64,000 nt of DNA, taken from contig CM038912.1 in assembly GCA_021904315.1 (NCBI GenBank), forward strand, positions 22,976,949 through 23,040,948, in the 5' to 3' direction. The position numbers and the translations under genes were made by a program. This DNA comes from Sphagnum magellanicum. Taxonomy: Eukaryota; Streptophyta; Sphagnopsida; Sphagnales; Sphagnaceae. Below, in pieces: positions 1 through 12,279 of this stretch. Every line of letters starts with the position of its first letter. Position 1 is the stretch's first letter. Under the pieces are notes generated by a model. That model made no database searches and had not been told where the DNA came from. It was given only the letters and a program-made list of their open reading frames with translations.

Positions 1-3000
1 TGGCAAGATTTTCAGTAAGGTAATCATGCACGGCTTGGAGTTCCAGTTCCGATAGGCCATAGATAGGACCAAAGGGTGGTGAGTGTCCTTCTTCTAGATC
101 AATCGTACAGTCATATGGACTATGGGCAGGGAGCTGATCAACATTAAGTTTTTCAAAAACATCAACAAAGTCCTTGTACTTCTCGGGAAGGTTGATAGGT
201 GTTGGTTCTGATGGGGGGTTTGTGTTGTTAAATGGGTTGACATGGATGGCGAAGACTTGAAGATTCTTAGCAGCCCGATAGAAAGGGACAGCTCTATCAA
301 TGAAGATCTGGACAGGGTTGGTTTTCTGGGCAGGATTCTTGACAAGGTTCTCGACAGGACAAGGTTTAGTTCTGACCAACTGGGGGTTTTTGATTGCAGG
401 ACTTGACATAATAGACTTGAGAAAACTGGAATTAGTTCCGACCCTCTTTGGGTTCTTGACCACATGGTTTTTGGCAGGACTAGACAAAGTGTTTTTTTGA
501 GCGTGGGGTTCTTGAAAGGTGCACCGTTGTGCGCTGAAGGTGAGGGTTCTAGACCGCCTATCAATGATAGGGTTGTGTACTTCTAGCCAAGGCAGACCAA
601 GGATGATGGGATGGTGAGGGGTGGAGATGATGTTGAGAACAATCTTCTCCGTGTGCTTGCCGATACAGAGTCCTAGAGGGGTTGTCTCGTGTGTGATTGC
701 ACCAAAAGCAATGGTTCTCCCATCAATAACCTCTACCGGAACAGGGGTTGACTTCTTGATCACAAGGATGTTGTGTTGGACGACAAATGTTTGGTCGATG
801 AAAGAAGAGGTGACGCCGGAGTCCACCAAAGTTGACACTTGTGGTATGTATTTTGGAATACGAATGATGTCCACGTACTGAGTGAAACTGGGACTGGGAC
901 CAACAGCGGAACAGAAGCCTTTGCAAAGGTGGTGTTGGGTGAGATCTAGTCGCACGACTCCTACTGTGACTAGATGTTCTTGTTTTCCAACTCTTGGGGA
1001 GTTTCCACAACTTGTATTTGAAGTTTGACAAGCTTTTGAGGGCACTAACGAGCTATATGCCTTGGGTTGCCACAGTAAAGACATAGATTGTTTGTCCTTC
1101 GGCGAAATTTCTCGACTTCTATCAAAGATTTAAACTTAGCTGTGTCGATCTGCATTGGAGCAGGTCCAAAAGAGGCAAGTCGGGCAACTGGTGTTGTTTG
1201 AGGAACTGAGGGGAACGTAGTAGGCCGACTGTTCCAAAGCTGGGCGTTGGAGGTGACTTTCTTTTCCTGGCGACGTTCGAACAGACGATTATCGCACCGA
1301 ATTGCCTGGGTGATAGCTTCACTGAAGGAAGAAGGGTCTGTGAGTGTCAACAAAAGATCTTGAACATCATCACGAAGCCCACAGCGAAACTTATCAATCA
1401 AGGCAACTTCTCCCCAATTGACGTCGCAGGCAAGCTAACCTGAATTTTGAGGCGTAGACGATGGCCGAACGTGTCACTTGCTGGAGGCAATGCAACTTGT
1501 TGGGTGAAGTCATGGCCTTGTCACTGTCCCCAAACACTACTTTAACTTCCGCCATAAAGGCGTTGAAATCTTGTAGGAGAGGGGATGATGTTTCCAGGAT
1601 GGGAGCAAACCATGCTGCAGCTGTCCCAATGAGTAGGGTTCCAATGAATCCTACACGAGTGGTGTCATCAAAATAACGACGGGGGTGTAGTTGCATGATC
1701 AGGCGTACCTGGCTAACAAAGCCTCGAAATTTGAGGCGTGTTCCATCAAACTTTTCTGGCAGACTAATCTTGGGCTCTGGGGCGACCATTGCAAGAGTAG
1801 GAAGTACTGGGGCAGGAGGTGGTGGCTGATTCTGTAGGCGGGTCACCGAGTCTCTAAGCACGGCATTTTCTTGTTGAAGGTGCTGAAGGGCGGCGAGGAT
1901 TTGAGTGAGATCGATGTTTGATTCTGAGTTGTCCATGGTGATAGTTCTGACTTCAAAACTGAGATTGAAACTTCAGATGCTTGGATCTCTCACAATACAA
2001 GTCCAAATGACATGAAATTTCTCTCACACATATATTCCTATATGATCTATAAGATCACAAAGTTACAAACCCAAAAAAGCTTAAACAAAGGAGATATGAC
2101 AAAAAAACCAGATCTGACACAGAGTTTTCAAAAGCTCTTAACTCTCATAAAACATATCCTTTTCTTTTCAAACTTTGAGAGTCGAAGCGTCCTATAGTCT
2201 TCTATAACCTTTCCAAGTTTCACCCCAAGATACCTCTAGCTACTTACTGAAACAACAAAACAAACAAACAAGAAGGAGCAGATCAAACTGTTATGGACCG
2301 ACTACAAACAAGTGGAGAATTACAAGACAAGACAAGCTTTATTGATCCATCAACTGGTGTTGATCTGATGAAGGGTTGTTCCCCAGACTATCTCCTTTTA
2401 TAACCCTGAACCATACTAGTCCCAAAATATCCTAGGCCATGATTGACGCGCTCCCAAGTCACGGGGTGAAACCCACTTGAGGGTTTCACAAAGTCAAGTT
2501 GCGGAAAGTTGAGACTTGGTAGCACGCTCCCGGCTTCCAACTCTAAAAAGGGGTAGAGGGTCGAGTTGGGAGCCCAGGGATTAGACTAGGAAGAGGGACT
2601 AGCTAAGCTCGTGTGAATCTGCATCCAAAAAACCAACCAAAACGGGTTAATTCAACATTCGGGACACCCTTGGGTGTTGGGACTTGCCACGGGCACTTGG
2701 ACACACAAGACTCACCACGGCCCGGACTCGGGGGAAGCCACCACCTTCCCCCATATAGTATTCTTTGCGGCTGGTCGCGGAGGCTACATCCGAATGGCAC
2801 AAATTCTCGGGACTCCCGAAATGGAGTCCCGAAATTGTCCCGACAGGACTCCCAAAACTTTGAACCGCCATAACTCCCGACTGCAGAGTTGGATCGTGAC
2901 GAGGTCTGAATCAAAGTTGTATTCCTTGTCGAGATCTTTTCAACGCCATGTTGCACACTCAAATCGGACGTTGGGAAGAAGTCGATCCCTGACTTTTAGT

Positions 3001-3267
3001 GGTCGGGAGTCAAATTGCCAGTTTGACTCCCGGCCTTTCTTTTGCCCATAACTTGGGCTGCATATGGCCAAATTGCCAATGCGAGGGCATTTTCGATATC
3101 TACGTTTCAAGAACTTTTCAATGACACCAAGAACACCCCAATGCGAGGTGTTCTTCCCCTTGATGTCGAGCTCTGAACCTTCGGGAGTCCCGGAGGACTC
3201 CAAATTCTTAACTTTTCCAAGTGTTGGGCTTCACCCCCACACTTGGCCAAAGTAGGGGTGCGACAAT
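1..3267 (-). mobile_element. Ty3/Gypsy LTR retroelement fossil, truncated by window edge
   Basis: The minus strand carries, in order, an LTR, a gag region (about 1940 down to 1040), an aspartic protease region with a DSG active-site motif (about 960-450) and the beginning of the reverse transcriptase region (to base 1). Gag opens with a proline-rich leader followed by a capsid-like domain containing a KFDGTRLKFRGFV stretch, and ends near a CCHC-type zinc knuckle (CLYCGNPRHIAR). This order, protease before reverse transcriptase straight after gag, is that of Ty3/Gypsy elements. The copy is broken, with at least a few breaks in its reading frames, and the rest of pol and the second LTR lie outside the window. 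Its age cannot be judged because only one LTR is visible. Confidence 0.85.
2000..3267 (-). repeat. 5' LTR of the Ty3/Gypsy fossil (inner edge approximate)
   Basis: Read on the minus strand the region opens with TGTCGCACCCC at 3267, a plausible LTR start. It carries a TATA-like TTATAAAAGG near 2395-2405 and an AATAAA near 2340, followed by the gag leader. I could not place the inner LTR end or a tRNA primer-binding site with certainty. Many short CGGGAGT/ACTCCCG motifs occur between 2800 and 3220. A 23-bp sequence inside the LTR (2420-2442) recurs exactly just outside it (3284-3306). Confidence 0.6.
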
Positions 3268-3306
3268 GATATTGCCAAAAGTATCCCAAAATATCCTAGG
3301 CCATGA

Positions 3307-4625
3307 CAGCTCAACCTTTACCTCTTGGCAAAACTAATATTTTTTCTTGACTAAACTTCTATCTCTCAACAAAACCTCTCTATTTTTTGGCTAGACCTTT
3401 ATTTCTTGGCCAAACCAATATTCTTTCTTGGCTAAACTTCTACCTTTCACCAAAACCTCTTTATTTTTTGGTTAAACCTTTATCTTTTGGTAAAACTAAT
3501 ATCTTTTCTTGGCTAAACTTCTATCCATCACTAAAAAAATTTTACTTATTAACTAAACCACTACATTTTAGCAAAACTTATCTTTTCCTAATTAAACCCT
3601 TATCTCTTGACAAAACTAATATCTTTTCTTAACTACCTTTCGACAAAAGCTATCAAAATTTTGATTAGACCTTCACTTCTTGACCAAACCAATATCCTTT
3701 CTTGTCTAAACTTCTACCTTTCACCACAATCTTTTTAGTTTATGGCTAAACCTTTATCTCTTGGCTAAACTTCTACATGTCATAAAAACCTCTTTACTTA
3801 TTGATTAAACATTACCTTTCAACAAAGCTTTCACCTTTTCTTAATTCAATTGTTATTTTTCAACAAAACTAATATATTTTATTAACTAAATTTTCACTTC
3901 TTCGCACAACCTATCCATTTTTTGGCTAAACCTTTACCTCTTAACCAAACCAATATATTTTCTTGCCTAAATTTTTACCTTTCACCAAAACCTCATTATT
4001 TATTGGCTAAACCATTACCTCTCAACAATACCTTCACCTTATGCGGCTAAACTTCCACCTCATGGCAAAAAATTTCTATTTTCTAGCTAAACCTCTACCT
4101 CTTAACAAAACCAATATATTTTGTTGATTAAACTTTTACCTGTCTTGAAAACCTCTTTACGTATTAACTAAACCATTATCTCTCAACAAAACCTTTACCT
4201 TTTCATAGCTAAACATTAATCTCTCAACAAAACCAATATATTTTCTTGGCCAAACTTCCATTTCGAGGCAAAACTTCACTACTTTTTGGTTAACTTTACT
4301 TCTTGGTGAAACCAATTTTTTTTTGCTAAACTTCTACCTATCTTAAAAACCATTTTATTTATTAGTTAAACCCTTATCTTTTAACAAAACCAATATCTTT
4401 TTATATTTAAACTTCCACCTTTAGGAAAAAACTTTTTATTTTATGGCTAAACCTTTATTTCTTGGCCAAACCAATATTTTTTCTTGGTTAAACTTTTACC
4501 TTTCACCAAAACCTTTTTACCTATTAGCTAAATGATTACCTTTTGACAAAACATTTATCTTTTCCTGGTTAAACCCTTATCTTTTGACAAAATTATTATT
4601 TTTTTGACTAAACCATACCTAGTCA
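3307..4625. repeat. Diverged minisatellite of TAAACC / TTGGCAAAAC units
   Basis: About 1.3 kb consists of degenerate units alternating CTAAAC(C/T)TTTACCTCTTGG with CAAAACCAATATTTTCTTGG, roughly 20-25 bp each and often paired into about 45-bp higher-order units. The plus strand is strongly pyrimidine plus A, with few G. No conserved reading frame runs through it. Confidence 0.75.
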
Positions 4626-4654
4626 CCTATATATTCAAAATGTGTTATGTTCAT

Positions 4655-4750
4655 CCCCACCTACCTACCTACCTACCCACCCATCTACTTACCTACTTAA
4701 TTGCCCTTGCACCTTCCTACCTAGTAGCCCCATAAGTAGGTATATACCAA
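4655..4750. repeat. (CTAC)n / CCTACCTA microsatellite
   Basis: CTAC units are repeated as CCTACCTACCTACC and decay into CTTACCTACTTA and CCTACCTAGTAG on the right side. Confidence 0.75.
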
Positions 4751-7260
4751 ACCCCATCTTACATGGTTGGACCTACCTATTTAGTTAGCACTCCAATATA
4801 CCTTAAAATTGCCAAAAAGGATGAAAGCATTGCATGGAATTCAAACTTGTTCACTTAAGGAAAACTTTCAAACATGATTAAATTATTTGTCACTACCCTT
4901 ATAAGGGTATTGTAAATATGCATTGGTTTGAAACTTAATGTTTTATGGTTTTGTGAAGGTATTACACACATTATTGAAAAGCCAACCCAAGTGAAATACC
5001 CCGTTTATGGTATTGCATTAAGTAATCTAAAAATGTTTACTTTGATGGGGGTATTATAAACCCAATGTAGATGTCCAAAGAATACAAAATTGCACCTTAG
5101 TTTTGGTGCATTTAATGCATGTTATATTCACATTCATAAAAGGTATAGGCTTATATTTAACAAGTTGATTTGTTTGTTTTGATTATAATAGTACCATTAT
5201 TTAGTAGTATTCATTATAATTAGTTTAGCATAGTTATTAAAAATATTATATTAATATTTTTAATACAATCTAATATTTGAGAATGGATAAATGTCAAAAT
5301 ATAATATTATTATATTAAATAAAATATGATGAAAATTGAATATTAATGAAAGAATTATTAATGATTGCTGAAATATATGTTTAAAATATAATTAAGAATT
5401 TTATTAATATAATAGTATTTTGTTAGAAATAAGCAGTATAATAATATTATGTTAAATACAATATTAATAAATTTAACAGTGTTAACATTATTATTATTCA
5501 GTATTATTCAATACAATTATTACCAATATTAATTTAATAATCATCAATAACTTAATATATATTATGTTTCAAGATTATAAATAATACAATATTTGAACTA
5601 GCATATGCAAATAATTGGAATACAAAGAATTGGATTTGATTACTTTCCAAGATTGTGCATGTAATGTTCATTTTGTGAAAATGGACTTATTGCCATACTT
5701 CGATTATTAAAAAAATAAAAGAAAAAACCATATGAAATATCCACAAAAAAATTTGAAAGGTACTGCAAATCGTTATGACCCATTCACTTGGGTGTAAGTA
5801 AAAAACACCATGTCAATATTTATCAACACTCATTTTTACATCACCATATTTACATCACCAAACAAAATATATATAGATATTATAAAAGATCCTATGCAAT
5901 ACCTTACCCTAAAGTTAGTTTCATCATTAAATAATCCTCAAAATAATGAAATGAAATCTTGTGAAAATATGAAGTTGGCATGTTGAAAATCATCATATTT
6001 ATTGTACAGTACACTTTGAATAATTTTACTGCTCATATCACAATATCATAGTAGATGATGGAAAATAATATATTCTCGAAATTAAAAAAACGAATGCATT
6101 TTTTGAAGAAAAACAATTATTCATTTTGTCAATGTGGGAACTAACCCTAGGTTATGGTACCTGCACATGAACCCCCCAAAATATCATGTATATGTCAAAG
6201 CCCCCTTGAAACTACTTGGGTAGTTGCATTGTTTCACTTTTTGCATATGTATAGACTTTCTACATAGTGTACTCTATTCAAATGTCACAAACGCATTATA
6301 AAATCATCAATTTGACACAAATATTTATGGATTAAAATTGCCAACTTGAATAAGAATATTTATTAAAGGGTGAAATTCAATAAACATTACACTAATCATA
6401 TAGTAATTGATTTTTAAAGTGAACATATGGATTATATTGTAAGTTTTGCATTAATATTCAAATGCATACTTTATTATGATTTCATTTCAATATTTTTTAT
6501 AAGGACTCAATATATGATACATGATGGGAAAAAATGGATTGAAATAAATTACAACAAAAAATCTAACGAATAAATAACTATGAATTTTTGAATGACCATA
6601 TTCAAGAATATTATTTTTATAAGTCCCTATCTTGGTCATTTTTTGTTGGATTGATATTTTTCCCCTTTAACATGTAGGTCAAAGAAGTGTTTAGGTGGGC
6701 AACCTTTCCTATGGACTTTATTAATTGATTAATCACCACATGGGGCCCACTCAACATCGATTTTTAATTATTTTTTCCATTTTAATGTTAAAATATGAAC
6801 TTTTGGAATTTGGACTCTTGTTGCTTTTGAGCCACTCGAACTTACATCTACCCATTAATATATATGTAGGTAAGGCAAATATAATAATTATAAAAATATT
6901 TCATTATTTTTCAATCCAATGAATGGTTGACACGTGTCACTACTTAAGTTATGTAATATAGGTAGGTAGGCTACCTAGCCTAAGCAAGCTAAGTAACACA
7001 TGGGTTGCAAGTATAATGACTTGAATTGCTCAGCTCCTTGAAAAATATTCAAGTACTTAACCTTTGCACCACCAACTAACATAAATGACAAAGATTGTCA
7101 TCCTTTAACTATGAATAGTTTTTTTTAAATTACCCTATTGAAATTACCTAATGTAAATATGTTATTACTATGTCAAATTTAATTTTAAGTAATTTATGAT
7201 TAATATAATTTTAAAGATTAGAAATAATTTAAGACTTTATCATTACATGTTTAAATTATT
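4751..7260. other. AT-rich intergenic DNA, no gene seen
   Basis: The stretch is very AT-rich with many TTAATATTATT-type runs at 5200-5620. Frames are closed at short range on both strands and no conserved protein or RNA motif was found. A short CCTAGCCTAAG motif near 6970 resembles units of the CCTAGG array further right. Confidence 0.6.
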
Positions 7261-7264
7261 TATA

Positions 7265-7735
7265 ATCTTTAAACCTAAAACTTCACCTTAAAGCATAATT
7301 ATAAAGCCTAAACCCTAAGATCTAAAACCTAAACCTACTCCTAACTTAAAGCCTAAAACCTAAAACCTAAATGTCAACCTTAAAATCTAAAATCTAAACC
7401 TAAAACCTATCCTTAAGCCTTAAACCTTTAAACCAAAATTATAAAATTAAAACCTCAAACTTAATTCTAAAACTTAAAACTTAACTTAATACTTAAAACT
7501 TACAACCTAAAATTAAAATCTAACTTTAAAGCCTAAAGCCTAGCCCTAAAATTTAAACCTTAAACCTAAACCCCAAATTACAAACCTTGAAACATAAACT
7601 TAAACCCTAAATGAAAACCCTAACCTTGAAATCAAAAGCCTAACCTTAAATTTAAACTTTCTACTTAAACCCCAAATTGTAAACCCTAAACCCTAAACTT
7701 TAACTCTTTTAAAACCTAAAGCTTATAAATATTTT
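7265..7735. repeat. Degenerate interstitial telomere-like repeat (CCCTAAA derivatives)
   Basis: About 470 bp is built from CCTAAA, CCTAAAA, CTTAAA and CCCTAAA units, with exact plant telomere units (TAAACCCTAAACCCTAAAC) near 7683-7702. Units vary from 6 to 10 bp, so the array is old or arose by slippage. All C-rich units lie on the plus strand, so the orientation is uniform. Confidence 0.7.
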
Positions 7736-9010
7736 AGAAAAATATGTCATACTTACACATGGAAGTATTATGGGTTTGTTCTTTTAAGCATGTTTATTAA
7801 GGTTAAGGCATCAAAATATTACATAAAAAATAAAGTGATCTAAAATGATTTTTTAATATGGCCTATAAAACATTACATTAGAAAAGTGCAAGAAAAGCTC
7901 ATGGATAATCCAAAATGTTAAATGTAATTAATGCACATCAATTTGTACAAAAATGTTTTAAAAACTATCAAAATGCATGTCTACATTCAAAAAATTATTC
8001 AATGACTATCATCATTAAATCCATGAACTTGACAATAAACTTCAACCACTTCCTCCGCCCATGTTGCATTCTCATGGATGTACATTTGGCGATGTTCTAT
8101 ATTGAAATGAATTGCATTAACCAAAAATTGATCCTTCATAGCTCCATGCAACTTAAATCGAAATTTATACATTTTGTAAAAACTAATTTCAAACTCTACT
8201 CAAATAATTGAATTTAAAATAATGGAATTGTTTTGAAGATAAAGATCATCCATGAATGGTCTTTGATGCATGGAAATGAAAAATTGCTGCATTTCTTCAA
8301 GTCAAGTGGACTTGCCAAATTCCATAAGGTGGCATTCCATGCCGCCTTTACCCTCCTCACATAAGATAACTTGCACTAAAAGATGATGTCACCAAGTACC
8401 TTATTTTTTTCAATTTGTGAAAATGCATCTTGAAGGATGTATCCCATGCCCCAATAAAAAATGCCCAAAATCTTCAAGAAGATTTTTGAAGCAAGTTTGG
8501 CCAAAGGTAATTTAGGGACCTCCCCATGCCCTTTTCTTGTTTCCTCTAAGTGATCCTATTCCAATGTAGGCTTTGTTCGTGCACAATTAGCTGCCTTTTA
8601 CTCATTCCACTACAAAATCAATTAGGCATCACTTTGGATGCAAACATTCATTATCGAATGATTTTAATGTTAGGGACCTCCTTGATGAGTTCATGGGTGC
8701 TCAAGATTGTCTCTTTCAACAATGAGCTCATGCACCTTCTTTAGGTGCATAGTTCGTATCCACTTTTTAGCATAGGTTTCCTTGCACTTTCCAATTTTGC
8801 ATGACCATTTCGGGCCCTTTTTTACTCATTCAACACCTTTCTTTACAATTTGAACTAAGGGAAAGGCCTCTAAGAATATTACATATATCATGGAATGTTA
8901 GAAGGATTTTTTCATGAGCTTCATTCAAAACATTAGTTCCAAGATTTCGAATCACACCACTAGGGGCATCTTCCTTTAGGTGACCCACAAGGATGGAGGG
9001 TTTCAAGATG
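7736..9010. other. AT-rich intergenic DNA, no gene seen
   Basis: The only longer open frame, about 98 codons from 7915, has no recognisable domain and a composition expected of AT-rich noise. GC rises slightly at 8250-9000 but no homology was recognised. Confidence 0.5.
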
Positions 9011-9059
9011 CCCCCTTATGTTCTTTTGCATGTTTTCACCATGTAATTTTATTTATTTA

Positions 9060-9785
9060 TTTTTTAAAATTGATAAGATGTGTGGTAGGGCAAATAGGGA
9101 TAGAGCTTGCTTTGATTTACTCTCCTTTTTTTTTGTGATTAGGCAAGGCAAACAAGGACAAAACCTATCTTGCCCTACTTCTTTTTCATTTTCTATGGCA
9201 ATGGTCAAGCAAGGTAAATAAAGACAAAACATGCCCTACCTTGTTTTTTTGTGGTTCTCCATGGTGATGGTAAGATAGGACATACTAGGATAGAACATGC
9301 CTTGCCTTGTTTCTCTTTAGTTTTGTGGCGATGGTAGGATAGGGCAGATAGGGACAAAACTTACATTGCCCAACTTCTCATTAGTTTTATGTGGTGATGG
9401 CAATGTAAGGTAAACAAGGACAAAACTTGCCTTACCCTTTTTGGTTCTATGTGGTGATGGTAAAGCAAAGCAAATAGTGATAGAACACGCCTTACCCCAC
9501 TTCTTTGTAATTTTGTGTGGCGATGGCAAGGTAGGACAGTCAAGGACATAATTTATCTTACGCTACTTCTCATTAATTTTATGTGTCAATGGCAAGGTAT
9601 AGCAAAAAAGGACTTAATTTGTTTTGCCATGCTTCTATGTGGTGATGGCAAGGTAAAATATACAAGGACATAACATGCCTTGCCCTGCTTTTCTCTAATT
9701 TTGTGTGGTGATGGTAAGGCAAAGCAAACAAGGATAGAACCTACCCTAACCTAATTATTTTTGTATTGTGTGGTGAAGTCAAGGC
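9060..9785. repeat. ~65-bp minisatellite with GTGGTGATGGCAAGGTA core
   Basis: About ten to eleven diverged units share the core GTG(G)CGATGGCAAGGTA, then CAAGGACAAAACTTGCCTTGCC and TTTCTTTAGTTTTGT. Cores recur about every 60-70 bp, for example near 9325, 9392, 9453 and 9518. The open frames crossing it on both strands reflect the repeat, not a protein. Confidence 0.8.

Positions 9786-9817
<32 letters not shown>
9786..9817. repeat. (AC)16 microsatellite
   Basis: An uninterrupted AC dinucleotide run of about 32 bp lies at the right end of the ~65-bp minisatellite. Confidence 0.95.
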
Positions 9818-9820
<3 letters not shown>

Positions 9821-10740
9821 GAAAATTTTGTTATGAAGTTCCAAAAACAACAAAATGGAATGATGTGAAAAAGTTTACCTTGCAATACTATTGGTGATGG
9901 TGATGTTAACTTTGATGTTGGTAATGACGCTCATGTTGCTGTTAATAACCTCTCATGACAAGGCTATTGGCAATGGCACTACACTAAAATGCATCTTAGT
10001 TCATTTTAAATTTCACTAAATTTTGAATGAATTTGAACATTTTTACCATGGTGAAATTAATCAACCCCCGAATGAATGGAGACCATTTGTTATGGATAAT
10101 GAATTATTTCATTTGCTAATTAATTAACTAAGCAACATGAAAATAATTAAATTTAAATTATTTAATATCTAATTAATATTTAGTATTATTGATAATTTCA
10201 TGATTTTCAACCTATGAATTATTAACACGTATCACTACCTATGTTAAGTTAAAAACCTAGCTTAAATACATAGGCCATGTAATCAACCTAAGTAGGCATC
10301 TACTTTAGGGAACTACACAAAAAAATATTCGGTCAACTTACCATTGTTGACCACAAACGCACCGTTTGTGAAGTTTGATTCTTTGACCTCTAGGATGAAA
10401 GCAAACACCCCCACCATCAAACCACCACATTAATTGTGATAATGTGTTACATTGCATTCTATTTATCAAATACTTCATTTTAAACATTACAAAAACATAA
10501 ACTTTGAAAATTCATATCTTATTAAGATTTTGTGCAAATGAAGTGATTAAAGTTTTATTTATTTATTTTTCAATAATGTACATTATTATTATTTTTTTCT
10601 TTGAAAGTGTAAAATCATTTGAATATATTTTTTTGAATATCACTGTTCAATAACATTTCAATGACCATTCTTTTGAAAAAAAAATTATATTAAATGAATA
10701 AGATTTTTGTTAATATAATAATATTATTTATGTTAAGTTA
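9818..10740. other. AT-rich intergenic DNA, no gene seen
   Basis: Short TGATGTTGATG-type runs at 9890-9960 recur near 15000. No coding or RNA signal was recognised. Confidence 0.5.
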
Positions 10741-11590
10741 CTTTCAGTTATTCTAGGGCTACTTTTCATTATTTTAAGTTAGTTTTCCCTACATTATTTA
10801 TAGCTATTTATGAGCATTCTTAAATTTTTTGGTTATTTTTAACAATTTTACCTTAGGTTACTTTAAATTATTTTAAATTATTTTTTGTTATTTTTTGTTA
10901 CTTTTGGCTTTTTTGGCTATTGTAGGCTATTTCACTTAAGTTTACTTGTGGCTATTATAAATTATTTTTGGTTATTTAAAATTATTTCATCATAGGTTAT
11001 TTTTGGTTATGTGAAACTATTGTTAGTTACTTTTGGCTATTAAAGGTTATTTCACCTTATGTTATTGGCTATTATAAGTTATATTACCATAGGTTATTTG
11101 TGGTTATTCTATTGGTGGTTATTGTTGGTTATTATATTAGTGGTTATTATTGGTTATTTTATTGGTGGCTGTTAGTGCATATTCTATTAGTGCTTATATA
11201 ATTTATTGGTGGTTATTAATGGTTATTAATGGCTATTCTATTAATGATTATTGGTAGTTACTGTATTTGTGGGTGGATATTCAATTAGTGGATATTTTAT
11301 TGGTGGATATTGGTGGTTATTAGTGGTTATTATATTAATGCCTATTGGTGGCTATTAGTAGTTATTATATTAGTGGTTATTATTGACTATTCTATTATAA
11401 ATCATTGGTGGTTATCTTATTGGTGGCTATCGATGGCTATTTAATGGTGGCTATTATATTATAAATTATTGTTGGATACTCTAGGTTATATTATCATAGC
11501 ATATTGGTAATTATTTTATTATAGGTTATTCTAAATTATTTTTAGGCTAATATTGGTTATTTTAGGTTATTTTATTTTACGTCATTATAT
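10740..11590. repeat. GGTTATT / GGCTATT degenerate array
   Basis: About 850 bp is made of short units such as GGTTATT, GGCTATT, TATTGGTGG and TATATTAGTGG, strongly T plus G on the plus strand. Units are 7-15 bp and the array grades into plain AT-rich DNA on both sides. Confidence 0.75.
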
Positions 11591-12275
11591 ATATAATTTT
11601 TATTTTTTAAAATTGTTATATTTAAGATAAAATAACTTATAATAACTTAAGGTATAAGTTAAAATAATTAAATTAGCTTAAAATAATATAAGGTATATCA
11701 GAAAGTAACATAGGGTATTTTAAAACAACAATATAAAATAAACTTATTTACCACAATAAATTATAATAAGGAATTATGTGAACTAATAGTGAAATGCGAT
11801 GTTTATATAATGATATTATAGTGAAATAACTTTAACCAAGGTGAAATCACTAAAATGCAGTGAACTTATTTCACTTTTAAAATCCAATAGTGATTTAGGC
11901 TAATGAACTAGACCCTGCTTTTGTACTAATGTCGTGACATTCATTACAAGAAATCATAGCTTTTCAGAAGGACAACTTGACCGAAATGTCCACACCAACC
12001 AAAGGATATGTCCATTTTTACTAGTGGTTTGGGGCATGAAAAACATAGGTTAAAATTGATTAATACATTTGACTAAAATGACCTATTTGATCAAATATCA
12101 AATCGGAGATTTGGTCAAAATGGACAAATGTCCATCAAAATGGCCATGGCATAATCAAATTGACCATATTGAATGGATAGGGTTTACTCAAATTGACTAT
12201 CCTAATTTGACCCTTAATCAAATTGACCATTATGATTTGACATTTTGTGAAATGAGCCATATTCATTTGATGATT
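11591..12275. repeat. AT-rich spacer, then CAAATTGACCAT-type short repeats
   Basis: From about 12055 to 12265 the motif CAAATTGAC(C/T) with variants (TTTGACTAAAATGACC, CAAAATGGCCATGG) recurs every 15-30 bp. The left part is AT-rich with no recognised feature. Confidence 0.5.
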
Positions 12276-12279
12276 TAAC

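Noticed and set aside
7915-8211. 98-codon open frame on the plus strand
   Set aside because: Composition is typical of AT-rich noise, with no recognisable domain, splice context or conserved motif.
9317-9549. Overlapping minus-strand frames with repeated PSPHKT-like peptides
   Set aside because: They are translations of the ~65-bp minisatellite; both strands stay open because of the repeat.
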